Part shown: positions 32,263-40,121 of the stretch, one piece after another | Layout of the letters: every line of letters begins with the position of its first letter | Numbering within the stretch: position 1 is the first letter of the stretch | Assembly (NCBI RefSeq): GCF_001936625.1 | Contig: NZ_MSDU01000034.1 | Location: forward strand, 1-40,556 | Direction of reading: 5' to 3' | Source of the DNA: Domibacillus antri | GTDB taxonomy: Bacteria; Bacillota; Bacilli; Bacillales; Domibacillaceae | DNA length: 40,556 bases | Program-made: the position numbers and the translations under genes | Notes under the pieces: generated by a model | What the model was told of the DNA's origin: nothing | What the model saw: the letters and a program-made list of their open reading frames with translations, nothing else | The model's database searches: none

Positions 32263-32998
32263 CGCTCACTTCCGCAAATGCCTTCATTTCTTCAATCATC
32301 GAAAGAATATCCTTCTGCTCATCGTCAGTGAAGTCTTTTCCTTTACCGTTATCATCGGGTTCATCCGGGTCCACAGCAGCAAGTAATTCTTCGAGCGGTT
32401 CGATCAAGGATTTCACAGCGTCAAGCACTCCTCGAACCAAGTTCTCATTTTGCTTCGACAGCACACGGCCCGCTTTTTGTTCCGGCGCATTTTTGGCGTT
32501 TGTGATTACCGCATTGTCGTTTGCCGGAAAAGTTACTGCGCTAATTTCGAACAAACGTATTTCTGTTAAAATACGGATATTATTCTCATTATCGTATTCT
32601 GACTTAACAGTGCGATAACCGATGGAAACGCGGTCAATCACTTTATCTTTCATCAACTGCATCGCTTCTTGCCCTTTTGTCGTGCTGCTAATCTTTGCTT
32701 TGAAATACAAGCCGATGTCATCTTCTCGCACCTCAACGACTTTACCAATCGGATGGTTCCAGTCATGCTGCCACAAAAACTTGATACGATCGCCGCTTTC
32801 CTGAATCGTTTTCGTAAATGCGCCTTTTTTGATGACATCACCGTATGCATCTGGATCGCCACCGAATGTGCTGGCATAACCTTCAATGATATTCGTTTCA
32901 TCGTCCACCGCTTTGATCTCAAATGTCAGCGCCTTTTGTTCAATATCAATTGGAGCGGCGGCTGATTTTGTTTCAATAAATGCTTTCAATATTTTCAC
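32246..32998 (-). CDS. Prohead protease (HK97 family, S78)
   Basis: A 250-residue protease of the herpesvirus-like fold. FLWQHDWNHPIG gives His78, DRVSIGY gives Ser125 and RLFEIS gives Glu151 as the likely catalytic set. Residues 185-250 are acidic and probably scaffold-like. It cuts the delta domain from the capsid protein. It lies 6 bases downstream of the portal gene. Confidence 0.93.
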   Translation of the reverse strand: MKILKAFIETKSAAAPIDIEQKALTFEIKAVDDETNIIEGYASTFGGDPDAYGDVIKKGAFTKTIQESGDRIKFLWQHDWNHPIGKVVEVREDDIGLYFKAKISSTTKGQEAMQLMKDKVIDRVSIGYRTVKSEYDNENNIRILTEIRLFEISAVTFPANDNAVITNAKNAPEQKAGRVLSKQNENLVRGVLDAVKSLIEPLEELLAAVDPDEPDDNGKGKDFTDDEQKDILSMIEEMKAFAEVSDEHED

Positions 32999-33004
32999 CC
33001 CTTC

Positions 33005-35083
33005 TTAAATCACATCATGCCTTTCAGCACAGCGGCATTTAATTCGTTCTTTCGCCGGAAGGCTTGGATCTCCAGGATACATCGCTTCTGCACCGCCGAT
33101 GTCGTATGGCTCGTCCATTGGTCGTGTCTGACCATTTGCGGTCTTATGCGAATCCCTTGAACGTTTGTCACCGACGGAAATCCACTTTTTTTCAAGGTCC
33201 AGCCCCGTTGCCTTTGCACCCATTCGGTTCCCATAATTTGCGGCTGATATGACCTCAGTCCGCGCAATGGTAAGCGCCCGGGCTTTTCCGAATTCTTCGC
33301 TGTAAAGCTCCTCAATCCGCTTCGCTGTCTGCTGAATGGTTTCACCGGCAGCTACACTGTCCCCGATTACCGCTTTTAGTCGCTCAATAGAAAAGGTTGA
33401 TATGAGCACGACAGCTTCAGCGACCTGCTCGGAAATGTATTCATGCATAAACGCAAGAATCTCTGGAAACTCTTCTTCAAAAATAAATTTCTTTTCGTGG
33501 ACCTTACCTTTTGCCTTGGCCTGTTCTGCAAGTCTGCTATAGTTCGCTTCGGCAAATGCTTCAGACGCGGCAAGCCAAGCTGCTGTAAGTGTCTTTTCCC
33601 ACTCCCGCTTTTGCTGATTGACTGCCTTCTCAGCGCCGCTCTCACCGTCTTTATTAAACGCGGAAAGGACTACCTTCTGCTCAGCAATAAAACGCTTTTT
33701 CACGAGGTTTTCAGCCGATTTAATGTAACCGGTGCGGCGGCGCTCAATTTCAGCAACGTAACGGGCATCTGACGCTTTCTGTTCAATATCAGCAGCAGCC
33801 TTTGTAAAAATGGCGCTAGCCCGCTTCATGGGATCTTCTTCGGCCGCTGGATCATCAGCCGGCTCTTCAATCACAGGAGCTTCCGGTGCATCTTCTCCTT
33901 CTGGATAAACACCAACCGGAACGTAACGTACATTGCCGCCATCAATTGCTTCATAGCCAATCGCCTCCCGTATTTCATTGACTGTCAGAATGTCTTTCAT
34001 TCCTCCAAGCCGCGTCCATTTTGTATCTGAGATTTCCTGCAATGCTTCGATACGGTCAATGTCATAACTGATCACAAGGTTATCCCCGAACAGCGGTGCA
34101 AGCTTGTGATTCCAGCCGCTAATAAGTTTTTCCAGTGTTGGGAGAACCGTTTCCATATAGAAAGCGGTCCGTGCTTCCTGGTAGTTTGAATACGTCGAAT
34201 TATCCTGTATTCCGACAATCTGCGGCGGCACTCCGAACACAGCACATATTTCTTCACGCGTCATTTTGCGAGAATTGATAAAGTCCATGTCTTTCGGTGA
34301 CAGACCTAGTTGTTGCCACTCAAGCCCGCCTTCAAGCAAATGCGCTTTTCCGGCATTCTGCTTCCCGCCGAACATTTTACGAATCATCATCTTCAACCGG
34401 TTGTATTGCGGCTCAGATAAAGAGCTTGCCGTTTTTAAAAACCCGCTGGGTGCTGCATGATTCTGCGTTAATGACGTATTCCATTCAGCGGTTGCATTAT
34501 CCATGTCAATGGTCTGCCGCGCTACTTGAATCGGGCCCATGCCGTAAAAATCATCAAGCGGTGCAAAAAACTTGCTGTGAACAATTTTTTCATACGGAAT
34601 ATCCGTCTCTTTACCACTAACCGAATAGCGGAACGCACGAATGTAGTCGCCGCCAGGCACGATTGTCACGCGATCCGGACGCCATGACCATAACTCTGTC
34701 GGCGCGCCACGGTTCGGCCCGTTCATCTCCATGTAGGCATTCCCCGACAACAACAAAAAAGCAATCAGCTTCTCACGGAAGTCGATTGCAGATTCATGGT
34801 TATTCGGTTTATTCAGCAATTCCAGAAGCGGGTGCTGTTCAATTTCAACAAGTTCCTTGCCTTTTTTCTGATACAGCAGAATCGGAATCGATGCAGCTGA
34901 ACGCGCTGTTGCCATCACACATCGGTACACCCATACATTCCGCTCGAATCCTTCTTTCGCCAGTTTGTCAAATCGCACCGGTGTTTGAGCAGGCTGCCCA
35001 TTGTACAGCATCAAAATAGCATTCGAGACCATCGACGCTTTGTACTGCATGCCTAACAGCATATTCTTATTTATGTCCATCAC
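33005..35083 (-). CDS. Portal protein fused to a Mu F / SPP1 gp7-like head morphogenesis domain
   Basis: A 692-residue protein. Residues 1-400 match the HK97/SPP1-type portal family (NVWVYRCVMATARSAASIPI, LLSGNAYMEMNGPNRGAPTE, VFGVPPQIVGIQDNSTYSN). An acidic linker (about 405-435: PEAPVIEEPADDPAAEEDP) leads to a helical region. About 590-692 match minor head proteins of the Mu F type (LTIARTEVISAANYGNRMGA, and KWISVGDKRSRDSHKTANGQ, ending in IKCRCAERHDVI). The two are separate genes in most phages. Frame and codon use are continuous, so the fusion looks real. Confidence 0.88.
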   Translation of the reverse strand: MMDINKNMLLGMQYKASMVSNAILMLYNGQPAQTPVRFDKLAKEGFERNVWVYRCVMATARSAASIPILLYQKKGKELVEIEQHPLLELLNKPNNHESAIDFREKLIAFLLLSGNAYMEMNGPNRGAPTELWSWRPDRVTIVPGGDYIRAFRYSVSGKETDIPYEKIVHSKFFAPLDDFYGMGPIQVARQTIDMDNATAEWNTSLTQNHAAPSGFLKTASSLSEPQYNRLKMMIRKMFGGKQNAGKAHLLEGGLEWQQLGLSPKDMDFINSRKMTREEICAVFGVPPQIVGIQDNSTYSNYQEARTAFYMETVLPTLEKLISGWNHKLAPLFGDNLVISYDIDRIEALQEISDTKWTRLGGMKDILTVNEIREAIGYEAIDGGNVRYVPVGVYPEGEDAPEAPVIEEPADDPAAEEDPMKRASAIFTKAAADIEQKASDARYVAEIERRRTGYIKSAENLVKKRFIAEQKVVLSAFNKDGESGAEKAVNQQKREWEKTLTAAWLAASEAFAEANYSRLAEQAKAKGKVHEKKFIFEEEFPEILAFMHEYISEQVAEAVVLISTFSIERLKAVIGDSVAAGETIQQTAKRIEELYSEEFGKARALTIARTEVISAANYGNRMGAKATGLDLEKKWISVGDKRSRDSHKTANGQTRPMDEPYDIGGAEAMYPGDPSLPAKERIKCRCAERHDVI

Positions 35084-35088
35084 CCCCT

Positions 35089-36453
35089 TTAATCGTCGAA
35101 TGGATTGCGGATAACAGGTACTGCTTCTGTTTCGCGCGTAAAAATCCCATAACGCACAGCATCAAGTGCATGATCGTGTTGTTTAACCGGCTTGTCTTCA
35201 CCGCGCTGTGCCGCTTTTTCGTCCCATACGTATGAAGCAAATTCTCGTAAGAGATTTTTACATGAGCGGTGCACAAAATGCCGCATTTCAGACAACGTGG
35301 AAGCAACCGTCCGGATTCCATCCACCACATCGTTATTTGCGGTCGTGACACTCAGCTTCCCATCCTGCTGAATAACCGCGATTAGTGAAGCGGCTGACGG
35401 GTCAATGATGACATCCGTTGTTTTATCCCCGCAGAATTCAAGCAGGTCCTTATAATACTGCTCATCCGTTTTCTGTCTTCCTTCTTTGCGGCCGTCGTAA
35501 TAATATTCCTTCAAATCATAATAGGTCCGCTTGCCGCTTTCGTCGTAAGTAATGCCCTGTAGAATAAAAGCTGTAGGGTTTTTTGTTCCATAGTCAATCA
35601 CGACTTGATAATCAACTATATTCTCGGGAGCATTATCGATGACATGGTCATCTTCGTTGAACATATCGTAAATTACACCTTCAGCAAGAACCCAAAGCCC
35701 AAGAATATATCGTTTATAAAAGACGCCCGTGTACATCCGGTAATAACGCTGCTTTGTTTCTTCATCAAGAGAGAGATTGTCGTCCATAACAAAGTGGATA
35801 TGGAGCAGATTCTTTTCTTGCTTCTGATCCAGCCACTTTTCTTTGAACCAGTGATACGGGCCAGCCGGATTACAGTTAAACCAAAACTTCGCTCCTTTGA
35901 CAGAGCATCTGGCAGTTGCCTGAGAAACAAATGATTCCGGCATTAAAGCGGCCTCGTCAAAGAACATGCCAGCTAATGTGATCCCTTGGATAAGATCCTG
36001 TGAAGATTCATCTTTCCCGCCGAACACATAAAAATAATTGGTACGCCCTTTAAACGTGATCGTGAGCATGTTTTCCGAACGGTGGTCCTTCACTCTGTAG
36101 CCGCGTGACTTTAACATTCGTTTCAGCGGTCGGATAACATTTCGTCTAAAGGAGCCAATTGTTTTTCCGGCCATTCCGAAGTTTTCATCATCAAACCGAT
36201 CCATTGCCCACATCACGTAAGAAAGTGACATCACAACCGTTTTCCCTGCACGAACAGATCCATCGCAAATGATGCCGTCTTTGTCTTTGTGAGGGGACTT
36301 GTCTCGCCACCAGGTAAGCACCTTTTTTTGCTTCACAGAAAACGGTTGGAATTTGAATGGTGCGCGTTTTTTCTTTCGTTTCGGATCAGCTGGAATAAGG
36401 AAGTTCAAGTCTTTTTCAAGCTGTTCACTCTGCTTCTGTTTCATCGTCCTCAT
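35089..36453 (-). CDS. Terminase large subunit (PBSX XtmB-like)
   Basis: A 454-residue packaging motor. Walker A is GSVRAGKTV (65-73) and Walker B is GMFFDEA (about 162-168). The nuclease domain has VVIDYGTKNPT (Asp about 287), DVIIDPSAASL and HDHALDAVRYGIF. It cuts and pumps phage DNA. The start ATG 36453 follows GAGGTG within the terS gene, overlapping it by 29 bases. Length matches PBSX-type terminases. Confidence 0.95.
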   Translation of the reverse strand: MRTMKQKQSEQLEKDLNFLIPADPKRKKKRAPFKFQPFSVKQKKVLTWWRDKSPHKDKDGIICDGSVRAGKTVVMSLSYVMWAMDRFDDENFGMAGKTIGSFRRNVIRPLKRMLKSRGYRVKDHRSENMLTITFKGRTNYFYVFGGKDESSQDLIQGITLAGMFFDEAALMPESFVSQATARCSVKGAKFWFNCNPAGPYHWFKEKWLDQKQEKNLLHIHFVMDDNLSLDEETKQRYYRMYTGVFYKRYILGLWVLAEGVIYDMFNEDDHVIDNAPENIVDYQVVIDYGTKNPTAFILQGITYDESGKRTYYDLKEYYYDGRKEGRQKTDEQYYKDLLEFCGDKTTDVIIDPSAASLIAVIQQDGKLSVTTANNDVVDGIRTVASTLSEMRHFVHRSCKNLLREFASYVWDEKAAQRGEDKPVKQHDHALDAVRYGIFTRETEAVPVIRNPFDD

Positions 36454-37375
36454 CAGCCCACACCTCTTCCGTCACGCTATCCAAAGCGGCTTCAAATCCA
36501 TCATCCTCATAGTCTTCTGTCTCGTCATCACCGCGAATCTTTGCGATTTCCGCATGCTTTTTGGCGATTTCTGCTTTTGCTTTCTCCTTCTCCAGTTGCT
36601 TCAATTCATCATCAGAAAGAAGGTTCGTGTATTTCGCGAGCATATCTAGCGCCTTCATTTTATCGGCTAGCTTAACGGACACCCCGTCTTTTCCTTTTTT
36701 TACTTCAGTGATAATTGTGCCGTCTACTTCGGCATCATCTTTTAAATTCACGAAACTGTACTTGTACATGACCGGATCACCATTTTCATCAAGCAGTGGT
36801 TCTCCTGTAACAATGCTGATGTCCGGCTGTTCTTTCTGGCCAAACTCAACAAAGTCAGTTATATCAGCAAAGGCGATGTCAATGTACTTTTGAAGCACAT
36901 TTTTAGCATCTAATTTCAACTCATTGGTTTGCTCTAATTTCAATCGATCAATTTCTGAGGCAATCTTAGTATTTCTTAGTAAGCCATGACCGTTAACCAT
37001 CGCTGTTGCATATGCACATTCGTATGCTTTCTGGTAAGCTTTTGTGGCATTAAAATACTTAATGTAATACAGGCAAAAAAGCCTTTGTTTATCGTTTAAT
37101 TCATCCGATTCAACAAGGCTCTCCGTTTCGTTATTCGATTGTTTTTTATTTGGAGCACGCGCCTTTTTTGCAGGCTTTTTATTTGGAGTACTCCGTATTT
37201 TCTTTTGGAGTACTCCATTCAATTTATCGTTCCATTTATCTTTAGACTTCCATCCACTGATCGTTTTTTCCGGAACGCCTAATTGTTCAGCAAGCGCACG
37301 ATTTGTTATTTCTCCGTTAAGTTGCTTCCAAAGTTGATAGGCTTCATCTCGTTTCGGATCTCGTTTTCTCGCCAC
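36425..37375 (-). CDS. Terminase small subunit (PBSX XtmA-like)
   Basis: A 316-residue DNA-binding subunit. Residues 10-60 form a helix-turn-helix (ITNRALAEQLGVPEKTISGW), followed by a Lys-rich linker. About 90-180 match Terminase_2 (LNDKQRLFCLYYIKYFNATK, AYQKAYECAYATAMVNG), and the rest is charged and acidic at the end. Start is GTG 37375 with a GGTGAT-type ribosome site. It recognises the packaging site. Confidence 0.93.
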   Translation of the reverse strand: MARKRDPKRDEAYQLWKQLNGEITNRALAEQLGVPEKTISGWKSKDKWNDKLNGVLQKKIRSTPNKKPAKKARAPNKKQSNNETESLVESDELNDKQRLFCLYYIKYFNATKAYQKAYECAYATAMVNGHGLLRNTKIASEIDRLKLEQTNELKLDAKNVLQKYIDIAFADITDFVEFGQKEQPDISIVTGEPLLDENGDPVMYKYSFVNLKDDAEVDGTIITEVKKGKDGVSVKLADKMKALDMLAKYTNLLSDDELKQLEKEKAKAEIAKKHAEIAKIRGDDETEDYEDDGFEAALDSVTEEVWADEDDETEAE

Positions 37376-37425
37376 GTCACATCACCACCAGCCTCCTTTA
37401 TTTGTTTGTTTTGGAGCAAAGAAAA

Positions 37426-37448
37426 AAGCACCCCGAAAGATGCTTAAA
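37426..37448 (-). terminator. Terminator after the 37460 gene
   Basis: Minus strand AAGCATC (37445-37439) pairs with GGGGTGCTT (37434-37426; T-G pair) around TTTC, followed by TTTTC. It stands between the small gene and terS. Confidence 0.6.
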
Positions 37449-37459
37449 TTCTGCTATCG

Positions 37460-37651
37460 TTAGTACTCCTTCACTCTTACATAATCCACGTTAGTCATAT
37501 TCGCTTGGATGAGCGCATCGTCTTTATCGACAAACGTGTACGCATCTCCATCTTTCAAGGACTTCAATGCAGTTTCGGGCGATTCGGCTTTTACTTCTTG
37601 AATAAGCTCTTTTCCTGATGAAAAAATAAATGTTAGTCTATATGTTTTCAT
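37460..37651 (-). CDS. Small phage protein upstream of terminase
   Basis: A 63-residue alpha/beta protein (MKTYRLTFIFSSGKELIQEV, then AESPETALKSLKDGDAYTFV). ATG 37651 follows GGGAGGTGGGG; the longer frame to 37684 lacks a better site. It resembles short phage proteins of unknown role. Confidence 0.75.
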   Translation of the reverse strand: MKTYRLTFIFSSGKELIQEVKAESPETALKSLKDGDAYTFVDKDDALIQANMTNVDYVRVKEY

Positions 37652-37710
37652 TTTCCCCACCTCCCTTTCATTACCATTCAACAAAAGAAGGAGATTCCCT
37701 TCAAAATAAA

Positions 37711-37733
37711 AAGCACCGCTGTGGGTGCTTATA
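37711..37733 (-). terminator. Terminator after the 37729 gene
   Basis: Minus strand AAGCACC (37730-37724) pairs with GGTGCTT (37717-37711) around CACAGC, followed by TTTATTTTG. It overlaps the stop codon of the gene before it. Confidence 0.75.
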
Positions 37734-38031
37734 TATAATAATCCTCATTTTTACGCCATTCGCCTTTGCCGTCATTAAACATTAATAGCTGCCGCTTAGC
37801 GTTGCTTAAAGCTTCGTCTTCGGATTCGAAGTTAGCGGCGGATGTAATATACACTCCCGCTTTGTCTTTACCTCTGTAATAGTGACTAGTTTCCATTTGA
37901 TAGTAACCATCTGAATCTAAGTAGATTTTAATTCCTATTTTTTGATCCCCAACATAAAGCGAATATTCATTTATAAGCCTTTTAATCTCACTAATGCGTT
38001 CGCTACTTAATATATTAAAATCTTTATCCAA
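37729..38031 (-). CDS. Small phage protein, unknown
   Basis: A 100-residue protein starting at TTG 38031 behind GGGAGATGAGGAG. The N-terminal part is helical (SERISEIKRLINEYSLY) and the C-terminal part is a compact alpha/beta region (GYYQMETSHYYRGKDKAGVY, then ALSNAKRQLLMF). It has its own promoter and terminator, so it is a single-gene unit. Confidence 0.72.
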   Translation of the reverse strand: MDKDFNILSSERISEIKRLINEYSLYVGDQKIGIKIYLDSDGYYQMETSHYYRGKDKAGVYITSAANFESEDEALSNAKRQLLMFNDGKGEWRKNEDYYI

Positions 38032-38072
38032 AACTCCTCATCTCCCTTCAATGCCTCATTTGTTATATTTCC

Positions 38073-38102
38073 GTAATACCATAATAACACCACCTATGAC
38101 AA
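38073..38102 (-). promoter_or_regulatory. Late promoter with extended -10
   Basis: Minus strand TTGTCA (38102-38097), an 18-base spacer and TGG-TATTAC (-10 at 38078-38073). It lies directly after the ArpU gene and drives the 37729 gene and perhaps more of the late region. Confidence 0.55.
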
Positions 38103-38146
38103 AATGAGCGCCATTATTCAGCCAAAAACACGCCAAAAGTTCGCCA

Positions 38147-38593
38147 CTAATTAGCTTCTCCTTTCACCACTTCGAGCCGCAGCATAAAGGCGAGCTTGTA
38201 GAAGGCCCTTGCTTTCACTCTGCTATAAGTCCTACTGCTCATCCCTAACTCGTCATGCACCATGTAGTCATAAACGCTCTCGTCTTCCAAATAACGCTTT
38301 TGAATAACCGCCCGTTCGATTCTGGAAAGTCGATTCATGGCACGATCTACATTCATCTCAAGATTCTCAATTTCTTGCTCATGCTCTACATTCCATAAAG
38401 CTGTATCTTCCGCTGGACTACCGACATCGTATGTTTGTCCGTGATATCGGGGAGTATATGCCGGAGTCGTTTTCATTTCGCGTCTAACAAATCCGATCTG
38501 CTTGTAAATACGGATGCTTTCCAGCACCTCTTCAACTTTCTTTTGTGTCTCTTTTCGGTCGATTTCAGGTAAAAAAGATATTTGTTGAGTCAT
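38147..38593 (-). CDS. ArpU-family late transcription regulator
   Basis: A 148-residue protein of the ArpU/RinA type, which resembles the DNA-binding region of sigma factors. The C-terminal helix-turn-helix is visible in RLSRIERAVIQKRYLEDESV and ELGMSSRTYSRVKARAFYKL. These proteins control phage late gene expression. Its position before the terminase genes is standard. An AAGGAGG ribosome site precedes the ATG. Confidence 0.87.
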   Translation of the reverse strand: MTQQISFLPEIDRKETQKKVEEVLESIRIYKQIGFVRREMKTTPAYTPRYHGQTYDVGSPAEDTALWNVEHEQEIENLEMNVDRAMNRLSRIERAVIQKRYLEDESVYDYMVHDELGMSSRTYSRVKARAFYKLAFMLRLEVVKGEAN

Positions 38594-38610
38594 TGGAAAG
38601 CCTCCTTATT

Positions 38611-38805
38611 CTATCTAAATGCGCCGCCCTTGCCGCGCTTGAGTATTTGCCTATTCGTGCCCATTAAGTCCCGCAAAGCCCGCTCAGTGAGCTTCTCCGG
38701 CTGTCTGACGGGCTGTTTCTTCTTCGGCCTTTTCTTTGGCTTCACCGGCCTGGGCACATTGTTCACCTTGCACCATATGACCAGCTGCTCTTTCATCGTT
38801 TTCAC
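38611..38805 (-). CDS. Small, very basic phage protein
   Basis: A 64-residue protein starting at GTG 38805, seven bases after GAGGAG; the longer frame to 38901 runs through the terminator leader and is rejected. It carries a Lys/Arg/Pro-rich stretch (PKKRPKKKQPVRQPEKL) and a C-terminal helix (LTERALRDLMGTNRQILKRG), suggesting nucleic-acid binding. It stands just after the promoter-terminator leader and before ArpU, so an antitermination or regulator role is possible but not shown. Confidence 0.7.
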   Translation of the reverse strand: MKTMKEQLVIWCKVNNVPRPVKPKKRPKKKQPVRQPEKLTERALRDLMGTNRQILKRGKGGAFR

Positions 38806-38818
38806 GGAATCACTCCTC

Positions 38819-38857
38819 GGTTGCAAAAATAGGGGTAAAATTGTAGATTGGTTGCAA
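38819..38857. repeat. Two direct copies of GGTTGCAA 31 bp apart
   Basis: GGTTGCAA is found at 38819-38826 and 38850-38857, three helical turns apart, in the leader of the basic gene. TTGCAA is itself a palindrome. It is a candidate operator. Confidence 0.5.
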
Positions 38858-38880
38858 CGACAGGCGCTGCTGAAACAACA

Positions 38881-38928
38881 AAAAAGGACACCAAACAGCA
38901 CACGATTTTTCGTGTCTGTTCAGTGCCC
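38881..38928 (-). terminator. Leader terminator ahead of the late genes
   Basis: Minus strand 38928-38910 (GGGCACTGAACAGACACGA) pairs, with two mismatches and a bulge, with 38905-38886 around an AAAA loop, followed by TTTTTGTTGTTTC. It is a long imperfect stem with a T-run and stands about 30-75 bases after the predicted transcription start. Confidence 0.65.
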
Positions 38929-38962
38929 TCGGGGTTTCCGATAAGCGTATTTACTTAGTTAT

Positions 38963-38991
38963 ATTATACCAAACTATCGTTCTTTTTGACG
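38963..38991 (-). promoter_or_regulatory. Extended -10 promoter before the leader terminator
   Basis: TTTGGTATAAT on the minus strand (-10 TATAAT at 38968-38963, extended TGG) with a weak CGTCAA at -35 (38991-38986, 17-base spacer). Transcription would begin near 38956 and meet the terminator at 38928-38881. Confidence 0.6.
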
Positions 38992-38997
38992 GACTGT

Positions 38998-39183
38998 TTA
39001 TCGAGAACTAATGTGCACTAAGTGAAAATCCACCGATATTTCGTTTAGCGCTACTCTTTTAAAATCCTCGTTTTCGATTCTGCCTTTTTTACTAACTTCA
39101 TAAGGTATGCCAGCTTCAAAAATAACCATTTCATTTTCATCAATCATATTATCCGCAAGATACACAAACCGCCTCTTCTTCAT
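38998..39183 (-). CDS. Small phage protein, unknown
   Basis: A 61-residue protein (MKKRRFVYLADNMIDENEMV, then IFEAGIPYEVSKKGRIENED). A GAGGGG ribosome site precedes the ATG. Small beta-barrel-like pattern; no family recognised. Confidence 0.72.
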   Translation of the reverse strand: MKKRRFVYLADNMIDENEMVIFEAGIPYEVSKKGRIENEDFKRVALNEISVDFHLVHISSR

Positions 39184-39215
39184 TTGGTCGCCCCTCTTTC
39201 ACAATTTGATATTGA

Positions 39216-39398
39216 CTAAAACCGCATATCCGTTTCCAGTTTGCCGTGACACGGTTTGTTTCCCTGCCAGCTAATAATCTGCTTCCCGTGTCCGCTATCG
39301 GGCTTAGGGACTTCTTGCAGCTTACCGTCCTTCACGATATACACCGCATTCTCCATCAAGCTAATTTCTACTGTCATAGTTTCATGATTTATTTTCAT
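39216..39398 (-). CDS. DUF3954-like small phage protein
   Basis: A 60-residue protein matching DUF3954: VEISLMENAVYIVKDGKLQE, then VPKPDSGHGKQIISWQGNKP. Function unknown. The only ribosome-site candidate, GGGGG ten bases ahead, lies in the 3' arm of a hairpin (39462-39406), so translation may be controlled by that structure. Confidence 0.75.
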   Translation of the reverse strand: MKINHETMTVEISLMENAVYIVKDGKLQEVPKPDSGHGKQIISWQGNKPCHGKLETDMRF

Positions 39399-39405
39399 GT
39401 TGTAG

Positions 39406-39466
39406 AAGCCCCCAGTCTGTTAAAATAAGATTGTCCGTAATATTTTAAAGAGCTGGGGGCTTTTTT
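39406..39466. promoter_or_regulatory. Long hairpin between the 39465 gene and the DUF3954 gene
   Basis: AAGCCCCCAG (39406-39415) pairs with CTGGGGGCTT (39453-39462), and inside it TTAAAATA (39420-39427) pairs with TATTTTAA (39441-39448). On the plus strand it is followed by TTTT and would terminate; on the minus strand it has no T-run and would hide the DUF3954 ribosome site. Confidence 0.6.
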
Positions 39467-40121
39467 ATTGTTCTTTCCAACGAAAATGCCGCTTACGATC
39501 GATGATGATTGATTCGCACCAATCACGATTCCAGTGTGCTTGTAACGTCGCAATGACAGACGGTTTCGGATTTGCATAGTGAGTTTCGCAGTGCTCAAGG
39601 ATTTCATCAACCGTGAACCATTTCCCTTGAAAACTTCTCATTCGAAGAAACTCTCTTATGTTTTTTATAGTATTTGAGTACTCTGTTTCACCCTCGCCGC
39701 CTTTTACACCGCCAATGTTGTTTCTATGAAAATCTCTAGCATAATCCCGAAGACGTTTGCCTCCATATTTCCTCTTTTGGGCCAGTCGGTTATATCTCGC
39801 AGGCACCTCTATGTGCATCCGTCCTGTCCTTTCGCTGTACGTCATTAACCCAAGACCATGCTGCCTAATGATTCTTTGCGCCATATGGCTGATATTTTTC
39901 GGTTTAGGCACTGCAATCCAGCTGTACTGAGCATTGTGCAAATTATCATAAGCCTGCTCGATCACCTTAAAATTAAGAGACGTTTTCATTTCAACAGCAA
40001 TGTCACAAGGGCCGCATACAGCAACTACATCAATGTTCAACAACTCTGCATAAACATCTGTGCAGCCCATTTCTTCTAACAGAAACTCTTTAACTGGCAG
40101 AAACAGATCTGACTCTCTCAT
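39465..40121 (-). CDS. PD-(D/E)XK nuclease-like protein with C-terminal winged-helix-like domain
   Basis: A 218-residue protein from ATG 40121, which overlaps the preceding stop as ATGA; ATG 40133 is also possible. Residues 10-60 read VYAELLNIDVVAVCGPCDIA, then VEMKTSLNFKVIEQAYDNL, giving Asp31 and Glu44-x-Lys46, the order of a PD-(D/E)XK site. Residues 90-130 are basic (RYNRLAQKRKYGGKRLRDYA). Residues 150-218 (FLRMRSFQGKWFTVDEILEH, PSVIATLQAHWNRDW) look like a winged helix. It may be a DNA nuclease or an inactive DNA-binding relative. Family name unknown. Confidence 0.72.
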   Translation of the reverse strand: MRESDLFLPVKEFLLEEMGCTDVYAELLNIDVVAVCGPCDIAVEMKTSLNFKVIEQAYDNLHNAQYSWIAVPKPKNISHMAQRIIRQHGLGLMTYSERTGRMHIEVPARYNRLAQKRKYGGKRLRDYARDFHRNNIGGVKGGEGETEYSNTIKNIREFLRMRSFQGKWFTVDEILEHCETHYANPKPSVIATLQAHWNRDWCESIIIDRKRHFRWKEQ

